This document shows positions 12,309 to 23,692 of a stretch of 64,000 nucleotides of DNA, one piece after another (positions within the stretch are counted from its first letter, which is position 1; every line of letters starts with the position of its first letter). Under the pieces are notes generated by a model. It was given only the letters and a program-made list of their open reading frames with translations, did not search any database and was not told the origin of the DNA. Position numbers and translations under genes: made by a program. The DNA comes from Lomentospora prolificans (taxonomy: Eukaryota > Ascomycota > Sordariomycetes > Microascales > Microascaceae). The stretch lies in NCBI GenBank assembly GCA_029532625.1, contig JARFXM010000009.1, positions 3,658,001 through 3,722,000 on the forward strand, read 5' to 3'.

Positions 12309-15300
12309 AGCTCACGAGTCAAACTGTTTGAAAGGTTTGGTGGACGAAGTGTATATCTGTCGGTCTTGATATCTGTGGCTGGCTCTCTGGACGGCTCTAG
12401 GTGAAAGTCGTGAGGATCGTCACGACCATATTAGCATTTTGGTTCGGCGCTGTCCTTTCGAGAGTCAGGGGAGAGAAGAGGTCAAAGTGCTAGCAAGCCA
12501 ATGGAAAAATTACGGCGGCAATGCAGCTTTTGACCCGAAAAGGCCATGAAGGAGGCGGGGAAGCCTGGCGGGAGGCTCGAGTTCGTATTCTAGATCGCAC
12601 GGCCGCAACTACACAAGCAGTAAGTAGGCCGAACCAGCCTCCTCGACTCGTCCACGCTAATGGCTACCCGGACGAGTGTGGAAGGTGTGTGAGATTTTGG
12701 CGTTGTCGTCTGTGAACTATCCGTCCCTTGCAATGGATGCATGCGATTACGGCTGTCGCATATCGCACCAAAATGGCCTGAATGAATAATACTTAGCGAC
12801 TCACGACGACGACGACGTTAAGCTTGCGGAATCCGTAATTATAATAGTGGGCAACGGTGCTGATATGGCCTGCAGCTGGCGTGGGGTTTAGTAGGCTACG
12901 CCAACTTTAGTGCAACAATACTCGAAGCCGCAAACTCGTTGAATTTCTTTTTGTCGACGTCGCCTGGCTGTTGCTTTTCCTCTCGACAGTGTCGAGGGCG
13001 GGCGAGCCAACGAGTTTACGACATGCAGAATTGAGGATTGACGCCGTCTTTTTCCTCCTGCCATTAACTTTTTTTACGAAAAATCAACATCGTTAGGACA
13101 AAGACGATTGGGTACACATCTGAGGAGACTACTGCGACGCTTCGAAACTGTGCCGGTCACCTTGCTTGGTGGCGGACGACGACTTGGACGAGCGTTGACG
13201 ATATTACGATTCACGCCTCGTCGATCCGGCGCAGCGTGGACAGAGGCCGGCCGCCCACAATACTCTCCAAACTCGACAGGCATATATACAAGTATTTGTG
13301 AGCATGGATCCATATGATCACCACAGCAGCGGATTGAGCCGTGTACCCACCAGGCCCTTGTGTAGGAATTACTCCTACCGTCAAATCACGTCTGCAGAGG
13401 AGGAGGAGGCCCCTCCCCACTGAATCGTCAGGGTTTGGGAGAGTTGCGAAGCCTTTGATTGGTAAATACTGTTTTCAATCCGGGACTGTCTGTGATGTGA
13501 CTGCTCCATGTGTGGAGCTCAGATTATGGAGCGCCAAGGACGGATGAATTTTGATCAACTAAAGATGCATTACTAGTAGATTTGTCGTCGATATTGCTGC
13601 GGTGGGGACACTAAATAATACAAGTAACAAAAATTTCCCCATCCGGCGGTTGATCTCCAGACGGGATTCGAAGAAAGAAAACAAAAGTCGTTTGACGGAA
13701 CTCCAATTATTATCGTGACAGCCTCGCGATAGTGGTGACTCGCCCAAAATTTTGTCGGCCTTTGGTCGAGCCGAAAAAGCCGTTTGCTCCAGCACAAATA
13801 TAATGTGGATAGATGTCTCTGACCAATTCTCGGCCTTTTGCAGTGGCTCCCAGACAGGGATCTCAAACACTGAAGAGCTCCTGGCAATTGAAACAAAGCA
13901 ACTTGGTCTTGGCATCCGCTCGTCGCGTCGACTTGTTGCGTCCTTAAAACCTTGCCCTCGGATACTTCGTACATGCTGGAAGGCTGATAAGAATCATCAC
14001 TTGAAGTCCATTTGGCCTCTGCCACGGTTCTCAAAGGCCGGTCGAGTATTAGTTTACTTTGCACATTTCCCTCCTCCCCACTCTTCCTAGTACGCCAAGC
14101 CGTCTTACCCGACCTCACCGTATCTGTCGATGCCCTTTCCGACTTGGCGGATGAGCGTGGCAGGAACCACGCCCTAGTCGTGCTGAGCTTCTAGTCAGGT
14201 CGACAGAGATGATAAATACCTAGGGGGGTGGGGGGGTGCCTGGGCTACCGGATTGGCCGGTTTCCACCTTAGAGGACGGTGGAGGCCGAATTAACTCACA
14301 GACAGTGACTCCATTGGCTACCACAGACGTCACCGTGCTGATGGCAAGTGCCTGAGCTTGCGGGTGGCTGGTCGGCAGGCAGAATACCAAGACCTGTGCT
14401 GCCCAAGAAGGCCAGCGAGGTTAGCGTTCAACGCTTGTGCTGGCTCCAATGTTCCCTTGCGCTGCCAGCGTGTGGGCCTTGCCAGCGTTGTATGACAGTG
14501 GCTGGCCATCAAGGAACCCAGCACGCCACCGAGGTAATGGGGAGGGCTGGGCCGGGGGAGGGGGTCCGGCGTGGTTGGCGACCTTCTGATCCTAGTGGAG
14601 CTAAAATGAAGGGTTTTCCTTGGGTTTGAAGGAGATCACCTGGGCGTCACCCCCGTGGATGATGCGCCTGGTGGGAAACTGCTTGTTGCGACCACAGTCG
14701 CGGAAACTGCTCTTGCCAAGTCGCGATATTTATTGGAGAGTAGAGGAAACGGTATTTGGGGGGGGGGGGGCGCCTTCTCTTTCTTTCTTTTTCCTTTTTT
14801 TTTTTTTTTTCAAGTTTATAATAGAAAAGAAATACGGAAGGGAAGGGGGCACAACTGAATGCTTGCATGATATTGAGAAGAGCTAGCGACGTTGTCAAAA
14901 AAACATTTCAGCATGCCCCAATCGCAACACGCACCACTGCATCTGCTCATGCATGGGCTCCGGAGGAGATCGGTGCGGGTTCCCTGAGATTACTGCGACA
15001 GAAAGCGGGAACAAAAACATGCCCATACCCAATCGAGCTCGGCAGGTGAAGCAACCCCAGTTCGCAGGTTTCGCCCTTCTTCATTCCTGGGGGGGAGGTT
15101 CATTCATTTGTCCTGCTGCATCCTGATCATGGTAGCTTATCTCGATTGGTATCACCTTCGGCAGTGCCGTAGAGGACTCTCTCCCTCCGCTTCCGACAAA
15201 AATTTGGGGCACAGGGGGATCGTTTCATGCCTATGGTCTCGAGGCACAAAGCTGGCGAGTTGGATAGACTGCCGAGGAGGGTTAGTTCGATTTTAGGGAC

Positions 15301-15902
15301 AAGCACAGCGTTGAAGTACGTACCTCGAAACACCCAAGAAAACTACTATCGTGGGCCACCGGGAATAGTAGTCATGGTCCGACGAGTAGAAGTATCCGGA
15401 GTGGCAGGAGAGTCTACACTGGAGGCATGTACTTTCGCGCTCTCGCTAAATGACTGCGCTCACTAACACCGGCACTACGGCCCTTTAGCCTCGTGTGCTC
15501 GAGAGTCAGGTACTCGCGTATACGCTCGCCATATTCAGAAAGCCCGAGACCAAACATATAATCAAAACTCCCGCCGCCCGGGTTTCCCCCAAAGCTCCCC
15601 TGCCCTTGCCTCCTTCCCTGCCACTCTCCCACGATCTCCTGTCTTTCCCGACTGATCTAACCCTCTTCCTGCCTTCTTGCACCTTCATATTTTCTCAAAC
15701 GCTCTCCTTTTCACCCACACCTCTCGTCCATCCTCTTTCATCGTTGGAATCCATCTGATCTCAAACATCGCTACTCAATCGCGATAATTCCGCATTCCAC
15801 AGTATCAATTCCAACAAAGCTATTTTACATCCATCCAGTCCGACAGCCGCGAGTCGCACGGTACCTAGGCCCCTACATCTAGTTTTCTCGCTCGTATACA
15901 AC
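12309..15902. other. Long intergenic region with low-complexity tracts
   Basis: About 3.6 kb between divergent genes. A short (ACG)5 run lies near 12803-12817. Reading frames near 13573-14118 (minus) and elsewhere have no recognisable domain and no matching splice pattern. A poly-G run at 14758-14770 stands next to a poly-T run at 14795-14810. From about 15480 to 15902 the sequence is strongly pyrimidine-rich (leader and promoter of the GPI-protein gene that follows). Confidence 0.55.
14758..14810. repeat. Poly-G (13) next to poly-T (16) tract
   Basis: Thirteen consecutive G at 14758-14770, then a CT-rich spacer, then sixteen T at 14795-14810. These are simple repeats; the run lengths are prone to sequencing error. 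Confidence 0.9.
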
Positions 15903-16631
15903 ATGCGTTCCATCTTCGCTGTCGCCGTGGCCGCCGTTGGCCTTGTCTCCGCTGCCAACATCACCGACTTCAATATCGACCCTCAATCTGTTGACCTTCC
16001 TGAGCGAGGTGACTTAATATCCGACTTAGCTTATTTGAGCCATATGGGCGAATTGACTAACAATTGGCCGACAATTTAGGTGCCTGGTGTATGGGTGAGC
16101 GCAACACCTGCGACACTCTATGCCCCGGCTCTCCCAAGGAAAACACCTGCGATATTGTGTGTCTCCCCCTCTATTTCCTCACTACAGGACGCTTTCCACC
16201 CCCACGTCGCGCACGACAGCTAACTGAGAGTTTTCTCCCCATAGGAAACTCTGAATTACTCGTGTACTTGCAACAACGGCACTGAGCCCGGTCTCAAGTA
16301 CTACTCCAGCTCCCTCTACTCCTTTGTCTGTCAGGAGGCATTCAAGCAGTGCACTGATAAGAACGCCGGCAACCCCGTCGAGCTTCCCAAGTGCAAGGAC
16401 GAAATCCAGGCCAAGTGTGGTACTCTCGATGCCACCAAGCTTGCCACCGCCACCGATGATGCCTCGTCGACCCCCACCGAAACTGGGGCCTCCACGAGCA
16501 GCACCGATGCGTCCAGCGAGAACAGCGATACCAACAACTCGGGCAGCAATGACGAGAGCGGCGCCTCCGCCGTCCTTCTCGGTAGTGGCGCCGCCGCCGC
16601 GGCCATGGGAATGCTCGCCTTCCTCCTCTGA
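15903..16631 (+). CDS. Secreted, cysteine-rich GPI-anchored protein (DUF7707-like)
   Basis: Three exons, 15903-16008, 16080-16156 and 16245-16631, give 189 residues. The introns have donors GTGACT and GTGTGT and acceptors TTTAG and CATAG; the second has branch gctaac. Residues 1-17 (MRSIFAVAVAAVGLVSA) are a signal peptide. The ordered part carries ten cysteines (for example AWCMGERNTCDTLC, NYSCTCNNG, FVCQEAFKQC), the pattern I know from the fungal DUF7707 domain. A Ser/Thr-rich stalk of about 60 residues follows, and then a hydrophobic tail (VLLGSGAAAAAMGMLAFLL), typical of a GPI-attachment signal. It probably sits in the cell wall or outer plasma membrane; its function is unknown. It converges with the next gene. 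The second donor, GTGTGT, is weak but gives a clean cysteine pattern. Confidence 0.8.
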
Positions 16632-17553
16632 ACAATCGCACAGAAATAAGCCTAGGCGATAAAACTTGTTGCACGCGCAAGCTCGTTATATCGCAGTATG
16701 ACAGAAGCCAGTGATTGGGATCTTGGGACGCACTAGGACTGAGCGCTGAGAGATGCGCGGTGACGCGTGATACCCCTCCCCCCCTGCTCAAGCAGCACCT
16801 GTTTCTTTTTTTAATAGTTGCCGCCTCTCTCGTATTTCTCCTCCAGCTCCGCAACACGCCGCAAGTTTCCATTGCCCGACTGCTCTTTGATATCTGTCTT
16901 ACATTGTTCTTGAATTTCTTTTATAGGTGGTTTACGAGGTGATGATCGGTAATTATTGACTTGATGCATGGCGTGGGTCGGTGCATGTACGACGGTGGTT
17001 TTAAGCCTTCGGAGATGGGGCCTGTCTTTCCCACGTGGAAGAACTGACGAGTTGGTGATGGATGACGGATTTGTTTGTTAGTTCGTTATGTCGCAACAAA
17101 GATATCCTTACGCTACGCACAGTGTCGGTTCTCTTTCACAGTCTTTCCATTCTTCTTGACGGACAATTTGGATTCGTCTCGTGGTTGGGATTGGCCTTCG
17201 CTTTCTGCGTTTCTGAAAGCGATGTCTCGTTTAGTTTCACTAGGTCTGAGCCGCTAACGAACCTAGTTTGACCATTCAAATACCGGAGAAACACCTAATA
17301 GGCTTTCTATATCTACACGAGACGCAAGGACGGGAAAACGTTCGCTTATCACTGTAGCTATACGTGGAGGACTCTGGTCTTGGACCCGGTTGTGCTGTCT
17401 TGAGCCTCTGCAGTCAAAACGTGAATAGTTCTTGATCATTAATTAGGGGAGAGGAAATGGAAAAGGAAATAAAAAAGATCAGACGGGCGGAAATCATCCA
17501 GCCTGGACGGGCCCGAATATCGCCATGTGACGAGGTGGCCGTACTGACCTGCC
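16632..17553. other. Intergenic between convergent genes
   Basis: It must hold the 3' UTRs of the flanking convergent genes. A CACGTG hexamer lies at 17032-17037. Nothing else was recognised. Confidence 0.6.
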
Positions 17554-18723
17554 TTACATTACGAGAGACATCTCAGAGAACCGCGCTTCGATCTGTGGGA
17601 CAGTCACAGCTTCAGCATTGTTGTCGACGAGGATGAGCCTACCCCCGGGTCTCAATGCTCCCCTAAATGCTGCGATAGGATTATAGTGCCGCACTCCTCT
17701 TGTATCTGCAATGTAGGTCACCGTCTCGAGAAGCTCAATGTCCCAGCGTCCGAGGAAGAGCCGGTCCATGAGAGGGTACCCGCTCCAACTCCCGGCAATA
17801 CAAAGCACGTCAAGAGAAAGGTGATCACGCATGTCTTCCGCGAGGCAGCGCACGTCCTCCGCTAGAAGCACGCCCTCCGAGTAGGCCCGAAGATCAAGGA
17901 ACACTGCGCGAAGGAGATGGGGGTCAAATTTAGACCAGTCTAGAAGAACAGTGGAAGCGCGATCCGCGAGAATGCGGTTGTGAATAATAGTGATGTTTTC
18001 CGGGGTCAGGAGCGGGAAGGCTGCGCCATCTATGAACTGGAGTATATCACTGGTAGGGTCTTCCCAAGTTTCCATACCTGGCACAGTGATGGCTAGGACG
18101 GAAACGTATTCGGAGAAGCGCCGGGGCATCGAATGCTCGCGGGCTCGCCATTTCTGCGGAATTTTATCGGAGAGGAAGGGGAGTTCCTGGAGTGCTCGGG
18201 GGTCAATGGCCAAAGGTCGTCGTCCGTCTCGGATCTCTTTGATGTTGTCGGGGCACTGGAGGTCGCCGAGCCGGGCTGGTACAAATGAGGATTCGGGCAA
18301 AAGGCCGTAACACATTGCAAGACGCTTGGTAGCCTCACGTACACCGTCATCATCGTACGCCGCAAGAGCCGTTCGCATAGCCGCAGCGCCAGCTCTGTTG
18401 GAGTTGGCTGGGTCTAGCAGGTCATTCCATGATGCCTTGATACACTGGTGGCCATGGTTGTGAAAGAGTGTGCCTTTCGCCCCAGGTGTTTTAGGCGTGA
18501 AATATGTCTGCCATATAATGCGAGGAGCGTCATGGTCTATCTTGTCTGTACACAAGTGTAGGCTGGGCAAAAAATGCCGAAAGATACATGTTTGGTTCCC
18601 GGTAACTAGAGCATCTGCATAGATTTTGATCATGAGCTCTGGGGGAAGGAGCTTGCTGGTACCCGACTTAGCACAGCCGCTACCCGGAAGATGGTAGTGG
18701 TGAAAGGGTCCGCGATCATCCAT
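17554..18723 (-). CDS. Hypothetical protein, 389 aa, single exon
   Basis: One uninterrupted minus-strand frame of 389 residues with no obvious intron signals. The N-terminal stretch LLPPELMIKIYADAL resembles the start of an F-box-like or 2EXR-like motif of fungal proteins, but the match is short and I do not rely on it. There are no signal peptide, membrane segments or repeats. The C-terminal part has a loop RGALRPGGRLILVD that recalls methyltransferase strands without the rest of that fold. The frame length and even composition support a real gene; the function is unknown. It converges with the GPI-protein gene on its left side. Confidence 0.6.
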   Translation of the reverse strand: MDDRGPFHHYHLPGSGCAKSGTSKLLPPELMIKIYADALVTGNQTCIFRHFLPSLHLCTDKIDHDAPRIIWQTYFTPKTPGAKGTLFHNHGHQCIKASWNDLLDPANSNRAGAAAMRTALAAYDDDGVREATKRLAMCYGLLPESSFVPARLGDLQCPDNIKEIRDGRRPLAIDPRALQELPFLSDKIPQKWRAREHSMPRRFSEYVSVLAITVPGMETWEDPTSDILQFIDGAAFPLLTPENITIIHNRILADRASTVLLDWSKFDPHLLRAVFLDLRAYSEGVLLAEDVRCLAEDMRDHLSLDVLCIAGSWSGYPLMDRLFLGRWDIELLETVTYIADTRGVRHYNPIAAFRGALRPGGRLILVDNNAEAVTVPQIEARFSEMSLVM

Positions 18724-20652
18724 AATGGCGAAGTTGAAAGGGATAGTAAGTTGATAAATACTAGCCCTTCAAGGTTTAGGGATGATGCGCGAGTCCGAGT
18801 TGTAGGAACTTTAAGCATAATGTGTAGCTGCTGGAAAGTGGGCAGGGGTCGATAATTATACAAAACAAGAGCTTTTTGGAAGTTGAAGGAGGAATCGCTT
18901 CTTTGTATTACCTGGCAATGATCTAGTTCCAGGCTACTACTATCTACCTTGGGGTAAAAGGAACAATGGACGATGCGGTGCATTAAAGGTTCTTTGAATA
19001 TTCTTGTTTGCGAATCTCCTGGCTGAGCCAATGCAGACAAAGCTGACGTTCGGATGGAAGCACGCGAACGCCTTGGTAAAGCATCGAATGAATTGTCTCG
19101 ATTAAACCCTTGGCCGAGATGGAGCCATTAACCTACCTACCCGGAGGGCAGGTTTTCAGGCTTACGCCACCTTCTACGACACCGTATCTCGGGGGAATTT
19201 CGAGCTGCCTGGCAAGGAATAGTGCCTACCTACAAGTGTCGGGAAGGCGGCAAGGCGGCCCTCATAGTGATCAAGGTATATGAAGAAAGAACTGAGGTAT
19301 ATTGGATTAAACACTGATTCGAGGCTCGGACACGATTTCATTGATAGTAGATGATACCCTTCGGGTGTTGTTCTCTAAGAGACGAGAACGTCGCGTCCCT
19401 GGAGTTCGGAGCTCCAGGCGGACGGCAGCGGAGTTGTCTCTCGGGCACAGAACCGCCTGAAGGGATTTGTAAAATATTCCAAGCTAACAGATATCCCAGA
19501 ATTAGATGTGCATTGTAGAATGCGCCGGCGCGGAGCGATTTGACAGAAGGTAAGGCGCCGTAAAACTTAGTCGATTGTGGCCTCCCACAAGCTCTCGAAA
19601 GCTCGGGTGGAGTGTCCTGATGCTGTGAGGTAAAAGGTGGCTAACCTTAGCTAGCTCAGAGTCAATATTATGATAACTCCAGGAACAGATGAGCTATGGA
19701 GGTTGGCATGATGTCTTGGCAATTGCCAATTGACCCCAGGTACCTTCGTAATTCGACTGGCATTGAAAGTGGCCAGCTTTTTCGCGGCTTGTGACTGCTG
19801 CCGTAGCCAGCTGGTCAATCGCCGAACGTGCCACTTGCCGCAGGAGAGTACGAGCAAGTATTTTTGATATGGAGAGAAGCTGCCAGAAACAGTTCTGGTT
19901 CTACGTCAGCACAGCAAATAGTTCGCCAGCTCTTTTGTTACCTTGGGAGGACCGAGAGCTGCTTCATAAATATAGAGCATTGATCTAACGAGTACGTACT
20001 ATTTGCACTAGTCTCGGGCTAGATCGGCTCACTTCCAAAGCAAGCTTTGGTTGGCAAGATGGTGGTAGCTTCCTTGGCCCAAGCTCAACCCAGTTGCTGC
20101 CCACGCCCCTCCTTCAATGGATAAGGCAGGAGCAACGAAGACGACCCAAGCAATCATTGTTGGGTAGTTCTCCAGTTTAAATCGCCTACGGACTACCTTA
20201 TTGATGATCGCATCCAGGGTACAATCCGGAGGTACCTAGACTGGCACGTTGAGGCTTACCGCTACATGACACAACGCCAATGATACGATCTGCACCTCGA
20301 CGAGGAGAGGAAGCGCTATCAGCTCGTGCTTGTGGCAACTTCTCTAGAGCTCGGAATGACGAACGAGACACGAATCAAGCCACCCTGCTAGTTCGTCTTC
20401 CCAAACCATAGCTTCTTGTGCCTCCAAAATAAAACCCAAGGCCCACCCAGCTCCTGCATCGTCCCTGTCCACGTCTATCCTCTTCCACATTTCTCCTGCC
20501 CCGCCTTTTCACTTTTCTCTCCCGCCTCTTCTCACCTGTTAATCCGGCATTCCCATCCCCAAACTCTTCGGTCAAACCCTGCTGCTTGACCGTCTTCCAG
20601 TTTAGGCCTACTGCGAGTTCCCATCCATCAATTGACTCTCAAACTCACTGCT
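18724..20652. other. Intergenic between divergent genes; phosphoglucomutase leader at right end
   Basis: About 1.9 kb. No domain-bearing frame was found. The last 260 bases before 20653 are rich in C and T, the usual look of a highly expressed mould gene's leader, and probably serve phosphoglucomutase. Confidence 0.6.
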
Positions 20653-22716
20653 ATGGAGGTCAAGACCGTGCAACTTACTCCCTTTAGCGACCAGAAGGCC
20701 GGAACGTACGTCATTCGTTGCCGCTGACGCTGCCCCTCCTTGCGCCACTCGAAAATGCTTGCTCTCTCGACTTGTTTATGCTAACACCCCGCTCTTCCTG
20801 TTTATAGCTCTGGCTTGCGAAAGAAGGTCACGGTTTTCCAAAAGGAAAATTATAGCGAATCGTTCATCACAAGCATCCTCTTGTCTATCCCCGAAGGTGT
20901 AGAAGGTAAGAGCAGAATTTGGTACAACCTCGTACAATCCTCCCTTGAAGTTGCTCCTATCCCACTCTTCCAAAATCAAGTTTTAAGGGGCTGAGTGCTG
21001 CCGTGCGCGCGCGTGTAGCATAGTCATGATCTGACACCGGCCTTTGTTAAACAGGTGCTTTCCTCGTGATCGGCGGCGATGGACGCTTCTGGAACCCAGA
21101 GGTAATCCAATTAATTGCCAAGATTAGTGCAGCCTATGGAGTAAAGAAGCTTCTCATCGGCCAGAATGGCATCCTTTCCACCCCTGCTGCTAGCCACATC
21201 ATTCGCAAATATGGGGCCACTGGCGGTATACTCTTGACAGCTAGCCATAATCCCGGCGGTAAGTGTGTATCTATACTGCGTCTCGTGTGTTTGCTTCTGC
21301 AGGAGAACCAGAGCTAATAACTCGTCTCCGCACTTTAACACAGGCCCAACCAATGACTTTGGCATCAAATACAACCTCGCAAACGGCGGTCCTGCTCCCG
21401 AATCCGTCACTAACAAAATCTACGAAACCTCTAAGAACTTGACTAGCTATAAGATTGCGTCCATTCCTGATATTGATACTTCTGCTCTTGGCATAAAGTC
21501 GTACGGCTCTCTTGAAGTGGAGATCGTTGATAGCACAGCCGATTATGTGGCCATGTTGAAGGACATCTTCGATTTCGACCTGATCAAGAAATTCTTCAAG
21601 GATCATCCTGACTACAGAGTTCTTTTTGACGCGCTTCATGGCGTCACCGGCCCCTATGGAAAGGCAATTTTCGAGACTGAGCTCGGTCTGGAGAACTCAA
21701 CGCAGAACTGTGTCCCCAGTCCTGATTTCAACGGTGGCCACCCTGATCCTAACCTCACTTACGCTAAAAGCCTCGTCGATACGGTCGATAAGGCCAACAT
21801 CCCTTTCGGTGCAGCCTCGGATGGCGACGGAGACCGAAATATGATTTATGGTGCTGGCTCCTTCGTGTCGCCTGGCGATTCCCTCGCTATTATTTCCCAC
21901 CATGCAGAGTTGATTCCTTACTTCCGCAAGAACAAGGTACAGGGCCTTGCTCGCTCTATGCCTACAAGTGGTGCTGTTGACCGAGTCGCCGAGAAGCAGG
22001 GGCTCGACTGCTACGAAGTTCCAACTGGTTGGAAGTTCTTTTGTGCCCTCTTTGATGCGAACAAACTCTCTATTTGTGGCGAGGAGAGTTTTGGTACTGG
22101 AAGCAACCACATCCGTGAGAAGGACGGTTTATGGGCAATTGTAGCTTGGTTGAACATTATTGCTGGCCTGGGGGAGAAAACGGGGACGGCACCCTCCATC
22201 AAGGAGATTCAGAAGGATTTCTGGAACATATACGGTCGCACCTTTTTCACTCGTTACGATTACGAGGATGTTGATAGCGATGGTGCTAACAAGATCCTTG
22301 ATGTTCTAAAGAGTCTAGTGGCTGATCCCAAGTTCATTGGAAGCAAAGTCGGAGGTAAGCATGCGGTGGTATGGTTCGGCATGATGTGGACCCCAGGCTA
22401 ACATCTTTCGCTTTCAATTATAGAACGGACTGTGACCGATGCAGGAAACTTCTCGTACAAAGATCTTGATGGCTCTGTTGCTTCGAACCAGGGTCTGTAC
22501 GCCCGCTTTTCGTCAGGCACGAGAATTGTAGTGCGTCTCTCCGGTACAGGTTCATCAGGTGCAACTATTCGACTCTATATCGAGCAGCATAGCAGTGACC
22601 CGTCGACTTATGAGCAAGACGCGCAGGACTTCCTAGCTCCAGAGATCAAGATGGCCACCGAACTTCTCAAGTTCAAGGAATACATCGGAACTGATGAGCC
22701 TACCGTTAGGACGTGA
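20653..22716 (+). CDS. pgm: Phosphoglucomutase (alpha-D-glucose-1,6-bisphosphate dependent)
   Basis: Five exons, 20653-20705, 20808-20905, 21055-21258, 21344-22354 and 22424-22716, give 552 residues, the usual length of eukaryotic PGM. The enzyme interconverts glucose 1-phosphate and glucose 6-phosphate in the cytosol, linking glycolysis with UDP-glucose, glycogen, trehalose and cell-wall synthesis. The phosphoserine loop TASHNPGG has its serine at 114; exon 3 ends inside it. The metal loop DGDGDR is at 278-283, the sugar-binding loop GEESFG at 364-369, and the phosphate-binding motif RLSGTGSSGATIRLY lies near the C-terminus. All four introns have GTAHG- or GTACGT-type donors and keep the frame. 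The start MEVKTVQLTPFSDQKAGTSGLRKK fits the family. It converges with cdc14. Confidence 0.95.
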
Positions 22717-23692
22717 AAGCAGGGAAAAGCAGGCGGGTTGATTCTGGAAGTTGTGCTTACGGCTTCGTGCTTAATGATAACATGGCGACGGCTAGTCAAA
22801 TGACGCACTGTTGGGACGACACAAGCTGACCAGTCGTCCCAAAAATATTTAGCATATTGATTTAAGCAGCATCCGCGATATTAGTTGGTTCACTCAATAA
22901 ACTTGATAACCCTGGAAGTTGAGCGCAACAGAGTCATATAAAAAGCTGTATACCAATGAGTTCCAGCGAATAGTATCAGAAAGCCATGACTTAAAAACCA
23001 GGCCGAGACGGTCATGTGGAAGTAACAAGGTGATCACGGAGAACTAAGAAACAGCCAGCGAGTGGCGCCCCTGCCACTGGTAACAAGTCAGTCTCCTTCT
23101 CAATGAAGAATCAAATACTCTGTCTTCGCTTCTAAAATTTCACATATTCGCATGGACCGGAGCCAGGGCATAAACGAGCTTGCGGGAACCAGTCATGTTC
23201 AACCGGGAACGATATTCATGAAGGAGGATTTGCCCGGCATAAATAAGCTCTAGGGCTTCTTAGGGGTGTAAAATAGACCCAAGGCAAAGTGAGAGGGACG
23301 CGAAATCACAAGAGGCCAAACGAAAGCGGCGTAGACTAAAAGTTGATAAAAGAATGGGATTTATGAGACTTCAGAATCTCCGAGCATGCCTTGGATCATC
23401 ACGTTGGGTAGTAAGTACGCGAGAGCGTTCCTGGAAAAGGTAAAAAATGAATCGTTTGCTCATGCGATTTCGTTTCGTCGTTACTCTGATGCATCAGAAC
23501 GAGGTATTAACACAACGTAAAGGTCTCATGTTGTGATAGAACGAAAATGGAAGGGTCCAAGATAAATCAAAACGCCTGCTGCCCGAGATATATGTACACC
23601 CTGAAACAAAGGAAAACGGGCCTTGGTGAACGTGGGGAGACGAAACCTCCCCTTCGGCCCGCCTACTTCCGCGATTTTGGACTCCGGGCTTT
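22717..23692. other. Intergenic between convergent pgm and cdc14
   Basis: Presumed 3' UTRs of both genes. Nothing else was recognised. Confidence 0.6.

Noticed and set aside
13573..14118. A 181-codon minus-strand frame
   Set aside because: No recognisable motif, and competing frames of similar length lie on both strands.
17032..17037. CACGTG hexamers (also at 33575, 49353 and 57405) as possible NUC-1/Pho4 sites
   Set aside because: The four sites are scattered, mostly far from start codons, and about as many as expected by chance.
12309..20652. A secondary-metabolite or other accessory gene cluster
   Set aside because: The few genes here are unrelated, and no synthase, transporter or cluster regulator was seen.
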